Assembly: GCA_034667405.1 (NCBI GenBank)
Contig: JAXDJX010000003.1
Coordinates: 1 to 64,000, forward strand
Source: JANXVR01 sp034667405
GTDB taxonomy: Bacteria > Actinomycetota > UBA4738 > HRBIN12
Reading direction: 5' to 3'
Length of the DNA: 64,000 bases
In this document: positions 1 through 7,994 of the stretch, one piece after another
Layout of the letters: each line of letters opens with the position of its first letter
Numbering within the stretch: position 1 is the first letter of the stretch
The notes under the pieces: generated by a model
What the model was told of the DNA's origin: nothing
The model's input: the letters and a program-made list of their open reading frames with translations, nothing else
Database searches by the model: none
Position numbers and translations under genes: made by a program

Positions 1-332
1 AGCATGATCACGTCGGAGCGCGCCGATCCGCCGATGTCCGTGTTGTTCCCGAAGTTCGCTTGCTCGTCCTTGGTGAGGTTGGAACGAGAATCAGATCCGA
101 GGATCAGGTAGTTGCACGCCTGATTCGTACATGCCCCGATGGCTTGATCCGGCGACGCTCCGCTCGATGATGGTGGGAACTTTTGCGTGTGTCTGCTGTT
201 CTCCATCACGTACCCGACGGCCACCAAGGTGCTGACGGCACCGATCGCCAGGGAGATGGACGCCATGACGGCGATGGTCCTGCGCATCGCTTTCCCCAGG
301 TGGCGTGAGGCGAGATCGTCCGCCGGGGTCAT
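1..332 (-). CDS. LytR-CpsA-Psr (LCP) family cell-wall ligase, N-terminal part, cut by the window edge
   Basis: Reading the minus strand from an ATG at 332 gives about 110 residues that run off the left edge. A short basic cytoplasmic tail is followed by one membrane segment (about residues 19-40), a linker and the start of the extracellular LCP domain. NYLILGSDSR (about 74-83) and GGSARSDVIM at the edge match the conserved GSDSR and RSDTIM blocks of the family. LCP proteins are membrane-anchored transferases that attach wall polymers such as teichoic acid or arabinogalactan to peptidoglycan, and the Arg/Asp of these blocks bind the lipid pyrophosphate. No strong ribosome site is seen before the ATG. 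The polymer attached cannot be told from this fragment. Confidence 0.85.
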   Translation of the reverse strand, partial: MTPADDLASRHLGKAMRRTIAVMASISLAIGAVSTLVAVGYVMENSRHTQKFPPSSSGASPDQAIGACTNQACNYLILGSDSRSNLTKDEQANFGNNTDIGGSARSDVIM

Positions 333-488
333 CCTGCGAGTGTTCCATGCGGCCGAACGGGACCGAAGAGATCAGGCGTAGATGACACACAACATCCACG
401 TCGACGGCTGGATGGCTCCGCTTGCGCCCGTGAAGGCTGCTCCCTAGCATCGCCATCAAGGGCTTCGGCCCCTGCGAGGGAGGCTCGG

Positions 489-1592
489 ATGAACGGGGAG
501 CGCGAACGAAAGGACCGTGTCGAGACCGTCATCATCGGAGGTGGCCAGGCCGGTCTCTCCGTCGGCTACCACCTGACGAAGCGCGGGCGGGAGTTCCTCA
601 TCCTGGACGCGAACGAACGGATCGGCGACTCGTGGCGTAAACGCTGGGATTCCCTCCGCGTGTTCACTCCTGCTCGCGCCGACGGGCTAGCGGGCCTGCC
701 GTTCCCAGCCCCTCCCTGGTCGTTCCCGACGAAGGACGAGATCGGCGACTACTTCGAGGCGTACGTGGAGCGCTTCCAGCTGCCCGTTGAGACCGAGGTC
801 AGGGTTGACGGCATCTCCAAGGAGGAGGACCGATATGTCGTTGCGTGCGGCGACCGCCGGATAGAGGCCGACAACGTGGTGGTGGCCACGGGGGCCTGCA
901 GGAACCCGAAGGTTCCGATGTTCGCCCCCGAGCTTGATCCAAGGATCGTTCAACTGCATTCGAGTGAGTATCGGAGCTCATCACAGTTGCTTGCCGGTGA
1001 CGTCCTCCTGGTGGGCGCGGGAAACTCCGGCGCCGAGATCGCCCGGGAGCTATCTCCCACACGGACAACCTGGCTCGCAGGGAAGGAGCCGGGACACATC
1101 CCTGCGCGACACGGCAGCATCCCCTTCCGCGTTCTCTTCCGAGTCATTCGCTTCATCGGGACCCACATCCTCACGATGGGCACGCCGATCGGGCGGAAGG
1201 CCCGCCCGAAGTTCGTATCCCACGGGACACCGTTGATCCGGGTGAGGCCGAAGGACCTGGCCGCAGCGGGGATCAAGCGCGTCGGCAAGATCACAGGGAT
1301 CAAGGAGGGCAAACCGCTGGTCGAAGGGGGCCAAGTGCTGGACGTGGCCAACGTGATCTGGTGCACGGGGTTCCGTTCAGACTTCTCCTGGATCCAACTG
1401 CCAGTCTTCGATCCGGCGGGAGAGCCCGAGCAGGTTCGCGGAGTGGTGGCGAAGGAGCCCGGGCTCTACTTCGTCGGACTCCTTTTCCTGTACGCGGCCA
1501 CGTCCGATGTGCTGCCGGGCGTCGGAAGAGATGCGGAGTACATCGCGAACCACATCGACTCACGGATGGTGACGGCAGGCGCCGGTGCGTAA
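489..1592 (+). CDS. FAD/NAD(P)-binding flavoprotein monooxygenase, CzcO/YUCCA-like
   Basis: A 367-residue protein with two Rossmann dinucleotide motifs: GGGQAGLSVGYHL near the N-terminus (FAD) and GAGNSGAEIA near residue 172 (NADPH). This is the layout of class B flavin monooxygenases and the CzcO/YUCCA-like group. These enzymes use NADPH and O2 to oxygenate small lipophilic substrates. The length fits the compact bacterial members. A GGGAGG-type ribosome site lies just before the ATG at 489. It stands alone between the LCP gene on the other strand and a lipoprotein gene about 80 bp downstream. The substrate is unknown; the old database label 'potassium transport flavoprotein' for relatives is not supported by anything here. 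Confidence 0.85.
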   Translation: MNGERERKDRVETVIIGGGQAGLSVGYHLTKRGREFLILDANERIGDSWRKRWDSLRVFTPARADGLAGLPFPAPPWSFPTKDEIGDYFEAYVERFQLPVETEVRVDGISKEEDRYVVACGDRRIEADNVVVATGACRNPKVPMFAPELDPRIVQLHSSEYRSSSQLLAGDVLLVGAGNSGAEIARELSPTRTTWLAGKEPGHIPARHGSIPFRVLFRVIRFIGTHILTMGTPIGRKARPKFVSHGTPLIRVRPKDLAAAGIKRVGKITGIKEGKPLVEGGQVLDVANVIWCTGFRSDFSWIQLPVFDPAGEPEQVRGVVAKEPGLYFVGLLFLYAATSDVLPGVGRDAEYIANHIDSRMVTAGAGA

Positions 1593-1673
1593 GTGTCTGT
1601 CGGTTTAGCCCTTCCGCCGTTGGGTATGCCCTCGCTCGGGAGTGTTGCGTGGCAAATCGTTGAGAGGGAGTTC

Positions 1674-2294
1674 ATGAGCATCCGATCGAACCGCTTGTCT
1701 GTGCTTGGCCTGATCTGTCTGCTCGCCTTAGGCGCCTGCACGGCTGACAACTCCGAGAGCGGCACACCATCGACCAATGCTGAGACGCAATCGCCTTCAG
1801 CCGCCTCGTCGGTAGACCCGATGACCGTGGCAAGGCTCGACGGGGTCTACAACGTGGTGAAGAAGGTCGTCGCCGAGAAGAACTTCAGCGACATCAAGGT
1901 CGGGGACACGTCCAAACGCACGTACGACGTCACGCTCACTTGTGCAACGGGCCCCTGCAACGGCACCGTCGCCATCGACGCGAAAGATCTTCCGAAAACC
2001 GTCAAGCAGAACGTTGTGTACGACGCATCCACGCACAGCTACGCGTTCAAAGCGCCGTTGGGTTCGGCTACCTGCTCGGGAGTCGACGGCAAGACCTACA
2101 AGCTGGCGACGACAGCCACGTTCACGCTTACCCCGAAGAACGTTGCGTTGACAGGTTCGGAGTACGTCGTGACGGCGTTCACCGCGGTCGGGACCCTGAA
2201 GGCAGTTCCGCACGGCGGCGCCGTGAGCGGCGGCGGATGCAAGACCTCCACCGCCAAGTACACGTATTCCGGCCACCTCCGACTAGGAGCGTGA
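1674..2294 (+). CDS. Putative secreted lipoprotein, unknown function
   Basis: A 206-residue protein. The start chosen is the ATG at 1674, which has a GAGAGGGAG ribosome site and begins directly with a lipoprotein signal: basic MSIRSNR, a hydrophobic core and lipobox LGAC with Cys at about residue 19. A Ser/Thr/Pro-rich linker follows (about 22-45), then a beta-rich domain of about 150 residues with four Cys (TCATGPCNG, TCSG, GGGCK) that could form disulfides outside the cell. I do not recognise the domain. The open frame extends upstream to 1593, but that part has no signal-peptide character. Its stop lies 5 bp from the stop of the convergent ammonium channel. Confidence 0.75.
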   Translation: MSIRSNRLSVLGLICLLALGACTADNSESGTPSTNAETQSPSAASSVDPMTVARLDGVYNVVKKVVAEKNFSDIKVGDTSKRTYDVTLTCATGPCNGTVAIDAKDLPKTVKQNVVYDASTHSYAFKAPLGSATCSGVDGKTYKLATTATFTLTPKNVALTGSEYVVTAFTAVGTLKAVPHGGAVSGGGCKTSTAKYTYSGHLRLGA

Positions 2295-2299
2295 ACGCG

Positions 2300-3559
2300 C
2301 TAGGGTTGCGCCGGGTCGACGCCATAGGCGCTCTCGCCGTGTTGGCTGCGGTCCAGCCCCAGCTCCTCGTCCGCGTCGCTGACCCGCAGGCCGATCGTCT
2401 TCTTGACGGCCAACGCGATCAACGCTGATACGACGAGCGAATACAAGGTGACCACGACGACGGCCAGCAGCTCGCGACCGAATAAGGCGGCGCCCCCACC
2501 GTAGAACAGGCCGTTCGCCCCGCCGATCGCCGCGGTCCCGAACAAGCCGACGAAGAGCATCCCCAACGAACTACCGACGAAATGGACGGCGAGCACGTCG
2601 AGCGAATCGTCGACCTTGATCTTGAACTTCACGCTCACCGCCAGGTAGCACACGACGCCGGCGATCAAACCGATGACCGTGGCGCCGAGCAGGTTCACGA
2701 AGCCACACGCCGGTGTGATGGCGACCAAGCCGGCAACCGCGCCGCACACGGCACCGACGGTCGTCGACTTCCCGCCACGCAGCTTCTCCGCAGCGATCCA
2801 GGCGAGCATCGCCATGGCTGCGGCGGTATTCGTGTTCACGAACGCGTGGGCCGAGAGGTTGTTCGCCCCCAGCGCTGAGCCGGCGTTGAAGCCGAACCAC
2901 CCGAACCACAGGATCCCACCGCCCAGCAGGATGAACGGGATGTTGTGCGGCTCGATCTTTCGCTGGGGCCAGCCTGCGCGCCGCCCGGACACCGCGGCCA
3001 ACGCGAGAGCCGCCATGGCGGCGTTGATGTGCACCACCGTTCCCCCGGCGAAGTCCTCGACGCCGCGTTTCGCGAGCCAGCCCGTCGGCGAGAACACCCA
3101 ATGGGCGACCGGCGCATACACCAGGATCGACCAGACCAACGCGAACACCACGAAGCCCCCGAACTTCAACCGGTCCGCCGACGCCCCCGTGATGAGACCT
3201 ACCGTGATCACCGCGAACATCATCTGGAAGATGACGAATACGAGGGGCGGGATGCTCTGCGAGAGGGACCCGGCATACCCGGGCACGATCTGTGAGTCCA
3301 CGTGGGCAAGCCCGGCGAAATGCAACGTGCCGATGATCCCGTGCCCACCCCAGTCGGGTCCGAACGCCAAGCTATACGTCACCCACACCCAGACGATGCC
3401 GACGACTCCCATGACCGCGTAGTTCTGCATCAGCATGCCCAGGACGTTCTTGCGCCGAACCATGCCTCCGTAGAAGAACGCGAGCCCCGGCGTCATGAAG
3501 AGCACGAGTGCGGTGCTGGTCAGCACCCACGCGGTGTCACCGGCGTTGATATTCGGCAT
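2300..3559 (-). CDS. amt: Ammonium transporter, Amt/MEP/Rh family
   Basis: A 419-residue polytopic protein with the 11-helix Amt pattern. It begins NINAGDTAWVLTSTALVLFM and has GLAFFYGGMV in helix 1, the signature EDFAGGTVVHINAA near residues 166-179 with the conserved Asp and first pore His, and the second pore His in LAVHFVGSSLGML near residue 325. The fold conducts NH3/NH4+ across the membrane for nitrogen uptake. No glnK/PII gene adjoins it, so the usual amtB-glnK pair is split here. The short C-terminal tail (GLDRSQHGESAYGVDPAQP region) is the part that contacts PII in the family. The ATG at 3559 is the first codon of the conserved N-terminus. Confidence 0.96.
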   Translation of the reverse strand: MPNINAGDTAWVLTSTALVLFMTPGLAFFYGGMVRRKNVLGMLMQNYAVMGVVGIVWVWVTYSLAFGPDWGGHGIIGTLHFAGLAHVDSQIVPGYAGSLSQSIPPLVFVIFQMMFAVITVGLITGASADRLKFGGFVVFALVWSILVYAPVAHWVFSPTGWLAKRGVEDFAGGTVVHINAAMAALALAAVSGRRAGWPQRKIEPHNIPFILLGGGILWFGWFGFNAGSALGANNLSAHAFVNTNTAAAMAMLAWIAAEKLRGGKSTTVGAVCGAVAGLVAITPACGFVNLLGATVIGLIAGVVCYLAVSVKFKIKVDDSLDVLAVHFVGSSLGMLFVGLFGTAAIGGANGLFYGGGAALFGRELLAVVVVTLYSLVVSALIALAVKKTIGLRVSDADEELGLDRSQHGESAYGVDPAQP

Positions 3560-3721
3560 GACGCCCCTTCCTTCGGACCGGCGATTCAGTTGCGGCAGAG
3601 CCTACTCCGGGGGTTGTCCTGCCGCCAGCAGGCGTACTAGCAGCCAGAAAGACGGGTTCGTCTAGCACCTCGTGATGGAGCGTCCAGAGGAATCCTCGGC
3701 GCTGAACCTGATACTCGATAC

Positions 3722-4048
3722 GTGGACGAAAGAGCAGATTCAAGCTCGCGATGGGAACCGATCGATATCGACGATATCGATACAGATACAGTTGTCATCG
3801 CAGGCCGCCATCACGTCCGGGTGACGGTCACGCTCAATGCTCCGGCGCCCGCGGAGTGGACGACCTTCTTCCTGGAGGCCGACGGCTTCCATACGGTTGG
3901 GCGTATCGAATGGAGGTTCGACGCTGAGCGGCGCACCGTCTCGGCCAGCCCCAGGATCGACCCGGCCGGTCTGTGGGAGGAGGACTTCACATCCCGGGCA
4001 TACTCCGCGAACCGTCGGTACGAATACGAGGTGCTCGATCAGCGCTGA
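3722..4048 (+). CDS. Small hypothetical protein
   Basis: A 108-residue reading frame from a GTG. It has an acidic start (DIDDIDTDTVV), then a stretch that looks like a small beta-sandwich (HHVRVTVTLNAP, EWTTFFLEADGF, GRIEWRFDAERRTVSA) and ends YEYEVLDQR. There is no signal peptide, membrane segment or motif I recognise. No clear ribosome site precedes the GTG. Support is only the length, the plausible alternating beta pattern and the lack of any competing frame. It stands between the ammonium channel (divergent) and the MEDS-LuxR gene (convergent). Confidence 0.5.
   Translation: MDERADSSSRWEPIDIDDIDTDTVVIAGRHHVRVTVTLNAPAPAEWTTFFLEADGFHTVGRIEWRFDAERRTVSASPRIDPAGLWEEDFTSRAYSANRRYEYEVLDQR
3761..3781. 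repeat. 21-bp perfect palindrome inside the 3722 reading frame
   Basis: ATCGATATCG, one A, then CGATATCGAT: ten-base arms that are exact reverse complements around a single central base. It is AT-richer than its surroundings and lies about 200 bp upstream of the divergent ammonium-channel start. It could be a protein-binding operator, or just the codons for IDIDDID falling into a symmetric pattern. The symmetry is seen directly; the role is not known. Confidence 0.5.
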
Positions 4049-4066
4049 TGCGAGGCGCCCGACCGA

Positions 4067-5440
4067 CTAGTCGCGCTGGTCGGTTCGCAGCAATTCCAGG
4101 AGTTCCTCCTGCGAGTGGACACCGAGCTTCCGGTAGATCTCGCCGAGATGGTTGCGCACGGTGCTTTGGCTCACGAACAACGCCGTCGCGATGCCGGGTA
4201 CGCGCTCGCCCCGTAGCAACCGGGTGAGGACCTCCCATTGTCGGCCCGATAGTTCGCCGATCCCCGGCAACTCGGTGGGATCGGGGATCCTGCCGAAGCT
4301 GGAGACCACACCAGAGCCCTCGAGCTCTCCCGCGATGCGCCGGAGGTGCTGTTCGAGGCTCACGATCCTCTCCCGGCCCAGCCGCACCTGAGCCAGGCTA
4401 AGACGTTGGTCCAGCACCACGGCCACGGCGTTGGTGATGTTGGCGAAGAAGTCGAGATACGGCGCGAACTGCACGTCGTCACCGACCTCGACGAGATAGA
4501 CCCCGAAGAGGTGCGAAGGGGTCCGCACGGCCAGGCATCGGGCACCCGTCTCCCGCTCGACGGCGGAAACGTCTAGGGAAGTCGGGTTATCCCACGCCGC
4601 AGTACATCGCTGACGCACGTCTTCGAAACGGTCATCGGGCGGCACCACCCCGCTGCGGAAGCAGACATGCACGTCGCTCACGCCCGGAACCCGAAGGAAC
4701 GCCTCACGTGTGAACTGTGCGATGTGGGTCTCGTCCGGCAAGCTGGTCAGCGTCTGCTGCAGCACGAGCAGACGGCCCAGCACGGTGTGTTGTTCGGCCG
4801 CGAGATCGATCGGCCCGTGACCTAGTGTCGGATCCAAGACCTCTTCAAGCGGCGCATAGTACGGATTGTGCATGATTTGACCCCGGACGATCATGAGTGG
4901 ATGCACGTCGAAGATCTTGAACAGTGTGGCACCGTCGAACTTCTCAGTGTCGTACTGACACAGGAGCGTCATCGGCCTGTCACGGACAAAGATGTTGAGC
5001 GCTGACTCATACTCCACGAACCGATCGGCACCCCGTGGTTTGCGTGTGAGCCAGCTCGTCTCACCCGTTACCCGGGACCCCTCAGATCCATCCGCACGCG
5101 ACTGTTCGTAGCGACTTCCTAGGTGCTCGAGCATGGCCTCGGGGATGAATTCTCCCGTCGGGCAGTACACCTCTTCTGCGCTGACGACTGACAGCTTCTC
5201 CAGTTGCTTAGGCGGGATAGACCCGGCCGTGCGTTCGTCCACCGCTCGTTCCGTCCAGTTCGGTATCGCGGCGTCGGCGAGATATTCGACCTCCTCTCCG
5301 TCTCGCAACCCCGCCCGCACGAACGGGTAGACAACACTCCTTCGTTCCTGTTCATCGCTGAACAGACCGCAAAGGTGAACCCCCTCCGGGTACCGATCCG
5401 GCGTGAACCCAAGGTCCACCCGGCGTTCGATGACGCTCAT
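4067..5440 (-). CDS. LuxR-family regulator with N-terminal MEDS sensory domain
   Basis: A 457-residue protein from the ATG at 5440, which has an AAGGGGGG ribosome site; the open frame continues upstream without family similarity. Residues about 8-190 form a MEDS-type domain (LCGLFSDEQERRSVVYPFV, later LCQYDTEKFDG and HPLMIVRG), known from the dichloromethane regulator DcmR and from anti-sigma and sensor proteins. A middle region follows (about 215-370), probably GAF-like. The C-terminus is a LuxR/GerE helix-turn-helix (LSGRQWEVLTRLLRGE, FVSQSTVRNHLGEIYRKLGV, about 395-455). It should bind DNA in response to a small ligand or to redox state, but the ligand is unknown. The divergent methyltransferase starts 137 bp away and is a possible target. 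Confidence 0.85.
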   Translation of the reverse strand: MSVIERRVDLGFTPDRYPEGVHLCGLFSDEQERRSVVYPFVRAGLRDGEEVEYLADAAIPNWTERAVDERTAGSIPPKQLEKLSVVSAEEVYCPTGEFIPEAMLEHLGSRYEQSRADGSEGSRVTGETSWLTRKPRGADRFVEYESALNIFVRDRPMTLLCQYDTEKFDGATLFKIFDVHPLMIVRGQIMHNPYYAPLEEVLDPTLGHGPIDLAAEQHTVLGRLLVLQQTLTSLPDETHIAQFTREAFLRVPGVSDVHVCFRSGVVPPDDRFEDVRQRCTAAWDNPTSLDVSAVERETGARCLAVRTPSHLFGVYLVEVGDDVQFAPYLDFFANITNAVAVVLDQRLSLAQVRLGRERIVSLEQHLRRIAGELEGSGVVSSFGRIPDPTELPGIGELSGRQWEVLTRLLRGERVPGIATALFVSQSTVRNHLGEIYRKLGVHSQEELLELLRTDQRD

Positions 5441-5576
5441 GGCTCGCCCCCCTTGTTGCGCAAGTGTGGACCGCGGCGGGCCGGCGCGCAACCGCACCTT
5501 CGGTCGGCTTGCGGTGTCGACGATATGCGGTTCCAACGCCGATCCCTGATCGCGCGGAGCGCGCTATCTTCCCGGG

Positions 5577-6353
5577 ATGGACCCCGATCACGTCACGGTG
5601 AACCGTGCCTCTTGGGACGAGGACGCGCCGAACTGGGTCGAGCGTGGACGTTCGTCTTGGCGATCGGAGGAGCCGTTCTGGGGGATCTGGGGCAACCCGG
5701 AGTCGGAACTGCAGCTCTTGCCGGACGTTGCCGGACTCGACGCGGTCGAACTCGGCTGCGGAACCGGGTATGTCTCGGCCTGGCTCATGCGCCGTGGAGC
5801 GAGCGTCGTCGGCCTCGACAACTCGGCTGAGCAGCTCGCGACCGCGCGGGTGTTCCAAACCGAGTTCCAACTGCGGTTCCCGCTCGTCCACGCCGATGGT
5901 GAACGCGTTCCGTTCGCCGACCAGAGCTTCGACTTCGCGGTCTCGGAGTACGGGGTCGCGCTCTGGTGCGATCCGTACCGATGGATCCCCGAAGCGGCGA
6001 GGATCCTTCGACCGGGCGGACAGCTCGTGTTCGTGACCGGCGCAAGCCTCATGATGTTGTGCTTCCGAACCGACGACGACAGCGCACCCGTCGAGACGAC
6101 GTTGCACCGCGACTACTTCGGCATGCACCGGTTCGATTGGCACAAGGAGGACGGGACCGTGGACGGCATCGAGTTCCATCTGGGTCACGGCGAGATGATC
6201 CGGCTGTTGCGCTCATCGGGATTCGAGGTCGAGGATCTCCTCGAGGTCCGAGCCCCGGAGGTTGCCTCGTCACAGATGGAGGCGGACGTGCCACTCGAGT
6301 GGGCGCGACGGTGGCCAAGCGTTGAGGTCTGGAAGGTTCGGAAGGTCAACTAG
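5577..6353 (+). CDS. Class I SAM-dependent methyltransferase
   Basis: A 258-residue protein with the class I methyltransferase core: motif I VELGCGTGY (about residues 57-65), the acidic residue after beta 2 in VVGLDNSAEQL, FPLVHADGERVPF and FDFAVSEYGV. It transfers a methyl group from S-adenosylmethionine; the acceptor is unknown. N-terminal SWDEDAPNWVERGR resembles the UbiE/Methyltransf_11 group seen in many actinobacteria. A TATCTT hexamer ends 7 bp before the ATG, so the message could be leaderless, but no good -35 box is seen. It may be linked to the divergent MEDS-LuxR regulator. Confidence 0.88.
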   Translation: MDPDHVTVNRASWDEDAPNWVERGRSSWRSEEPFWGIWGNPESELQLLPDVAGLDAVELGCGTGYVSAWLMRRGASVVGLDNSAEQLATARVFQTEFQLRFPLVHADGERVPFADQSFDFAVSEYGVALWCDPYRWIPEAARILRPGGQLVFVTGASLMMLCFRTDDDSAPVETTLHRDYFGMHRFDWHKEDGTVDGIEFHLGHGEMIRLLRSSGFEVEDLLEVRAPEVASSQMEADVPLEWARRWPSVEVWKVRKVN

Positions 6354-6391
6354 CGGCGCACGCGTGGGTACGGCGAGGACAAGCCGTTCGA

Positions 6392-6982
6392 CTATCGCGG
6401 GGTCCGGCGGTCGAGGGCTATCCGAAACAACGCTGTCTGGGTAACGGCGTCGGTCAGGACACCTCGTTCGATGAGTTCCAGGGCGTCATCGAAGGTCACC
6501 CAGCGAACCTCGATGGCCTCGGTGCCATCAGGTGATGACGCGCCCGGCGTCAGGTCGGTCGCTTCGAAGCAGGCACCATGAAGATCGGACACCCCGGCGG
6601 CAAGGTCGAACCGGGTCAGCTCTCGCCACACGTTCGCTCGATAGCCTGTCTCTTCGGCAAGTTCACGTTTCGCTCCCTCCAGCGTGGACTCGCCTTCGAC
6701 GAGCTTCCCCGCGGGGAGTTCCCACGACCACGCGCCGCCCAGCGGATGCCGATGCTGTCCGACAAGCAGCACCCGGTCGTCTTCGATCGCAGCGATCCAC
6801 ACGCCGGCCGTCGGGAAATGTACGACGCCGTAAACCCCCGGGGTCCCGTCGGGCCGTACGACCTGGTCGTGCCAGACGGTCATCCACTCATTCTCGTAGG
6901 CAACCTCCCGCGAATGCAGGACCCATCGGCTGGTTCGCTTGGGGTCTTCTTCGTGCTGGAAGTCGGCGTCGCCGGTATCCAT
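6392..6982 (-). CDS. NUDIX hydrolase, ADP-ribose pyrophosphatase-like
   Basis: A 196-residue protein. The NUDIX box is complete (GKLVEGES, then KRELAEETGY, pattern GX5EX7REXXEEXG), preceded by WSWELPAGK as in ADP-ribose pyrophosphatases. The family hydrolyses nucleoside diphosphates linked to another group, using Mg2+ held by the box glutamates. The N-terminal SREVAYENEWMTVWHDQVVRPDG also matches the ADP-sugar subgroup. I chose the ATG at 6982 (MDTGDADFQ). A start six codons upstream at 7000 is possible, and neither has a clear ribosome site. It is divergent from the small Cys protein at 7084. Confidence 0.9.
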   Translation of the reverse strand: MDTGDADFQHEEDPKRTSRWVLHSREVAYENEWMTVWHDQVVRPDGTPGVYGVVHFPTAGVWIAAIEDDRVLLVGQHRHPLGGAWSWELPAGKLVEGESTLEGAKRELAEETGYRANVWRELTRFDLAAGVSDLHGACFEATDLTPGASSPDGTEAIEVRWVTFDDALELIERGVLTDAVTQTALFRIALDRRTPR

Positions 6983-7083
6983 GGCGCGAGTCTGACACAC
7001 GTCTCGAGCTCGGCGCGCGAGTGGTCGCTTGCGTCCCCGCAGGGCGTCGCGTCAGACTGCCGCAACGGACAGGAGAGGGACGG

Positions 7084-7296
7084 ATGGCACCGAAGACGTG
7101 GAGTCTGTCGAAGGAGGAAGCGCGGTACCGACCCGCGCCGAAACCCGGGGTTTCGTGCGCGGCCTGTCAATGGATGTTCCCGCGGCTTTCCGTTGGATCC
7201 TGCAAGTACATCCGAGGCATGGTCGAAGCCTCAGCGACGTGCGACGAATTCGAACCGAGGAAGCGGAGGCTCAGACCGGCCGGGTCTTCCTCGTAG
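7084..7296 (+). CDS. Small protein with a four-Cys cluster, HiPIP/rubredoxin-like pattern
   Basis: A 70-residue protein starting at an ATG with a GGAGAGGGA ribosome site 3-4 bases upstream. It carries ARYRPAPKPGVSCAACQWM, then SCKYIRGMV and ATCDEFEPR, giving the spacing C-x2-C-x(12-14)-C-x(13-14)-C. The same layout (YRPA...CxxC...G.C..V.G.I....CD.F.P) occurs in small proteins of phages and actinobacteria often described as high-potential iron-sulfur-like. The Cys suggest a metal or Fe-S site. The function is unknown. The frame overlaps longer spurious frames, but the ribosome site and Cys spacing favour this one. Confidence 0.7.
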   Translation: MAPKTWSLSKEEARYRPAPKPGVSCAACQWMFPRLSVGSCKYIRGMVEASATCDEFEPRKRRLRPAGSSS

Positions 7297-7323
7297 CCTG
7301 CTGGGTGATCTGGCGGCTCCCGG

Positions 7324-7905
7324 TTATGCGTCTGAAGGGCCAGCCCGCCAGGCCGTTTGAGCCGCCCACTGTTCGGCCGCGAGATAGATCAGATCGCATG
7401 CAGGGTCCTTCACGTCGGCGTACCGCGCGGAGTCCTCGGGCAGCAGCGAGGCGAGGTGTCGCTTGAGCGCCGCGTACGACTGGGCGCTCGAAGGGTGCGC
7501 TCTCAGATAGTCGCGGAAGAGGAGGGCGTACCGCTGGTTCGGCCGGCCCTCCACGCGCAGGTGCAGGTTGACCCGGCGAACGCCGGTCGGTTGCGAGAAG
7601 AACCGCTTCTCCCAATCTCCAGGGTCCGCGGAGAACCCCGGCACGGGGTGATCACCTCGTATGTCGGGAGACGGCGTCCAGCCATCCGCTTCAGAGCGCG
7701 TCGACGCCGCGTCGAGGCTGGCCTGGTCCGCTACCGAAACCTGCACGTCGATGACGTTCTTGGCGTCGAGTCCTGGAACCGAGGTCGAGCCGATGTGGTC
7801 GATCCGCGTAGCGCCGTCGCCCAAGACCCCCCGGAGCCGGTTCGCGAGGGCACCGAACTCGCCGGGCCAGTCCGGGTCGTACGGGAAGATCTCCACCGTC
7901 ACCAT
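7324..7905 (-). CDS. GrpB/UPF0157 family nucleotidyltransferase-like protein
   Basis: A 193-residue protein. IFPYDPDWPGEF at the N-terminus and RIDHIGSTSVPGLDAKNVID (about 36-55) are the hallmark of GrpB/UPF0157 proteins, which have a nucleotidyltransferase-like fold with GST and D-x-D-like residues in the active site. A later segment HLRVEGRPNQRYALLFRDYLRAHP is typical of the C-terminal half. Some fused homologues carry dephospho-CoA kinase, but here it stands alone. The substrate is unknown in the family. The ATG at 7905 starts directly at the conserved N-terminus. Confidence 0.92.
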   Translation of the reverse strand: MVTVEIFPYDPDWPGEFGALANRLRGVLGDGATRIDHIGSTSVPGLDAKNVIDVQVSVADQASLDAASTRSEADGWTPSPDIRGDHPVPGFSADPGDWEKRFFSQPTGVRRVNLHLRVEGRPNQRYALLFRDYLRAHPSSAQSYAALKRHLASLLPEDSARYADVKDPACDLIYLAAEQWAAQTAWRAGPSDA

Positions 7906-7994
7906 GAGGTTGATTCTCTTACACGCTACCCCCGCTCCATCGGACCTAGCTTCTACGGGCCGAACGGCCCTCTTCCCACAGACCGCCCCGGTCG

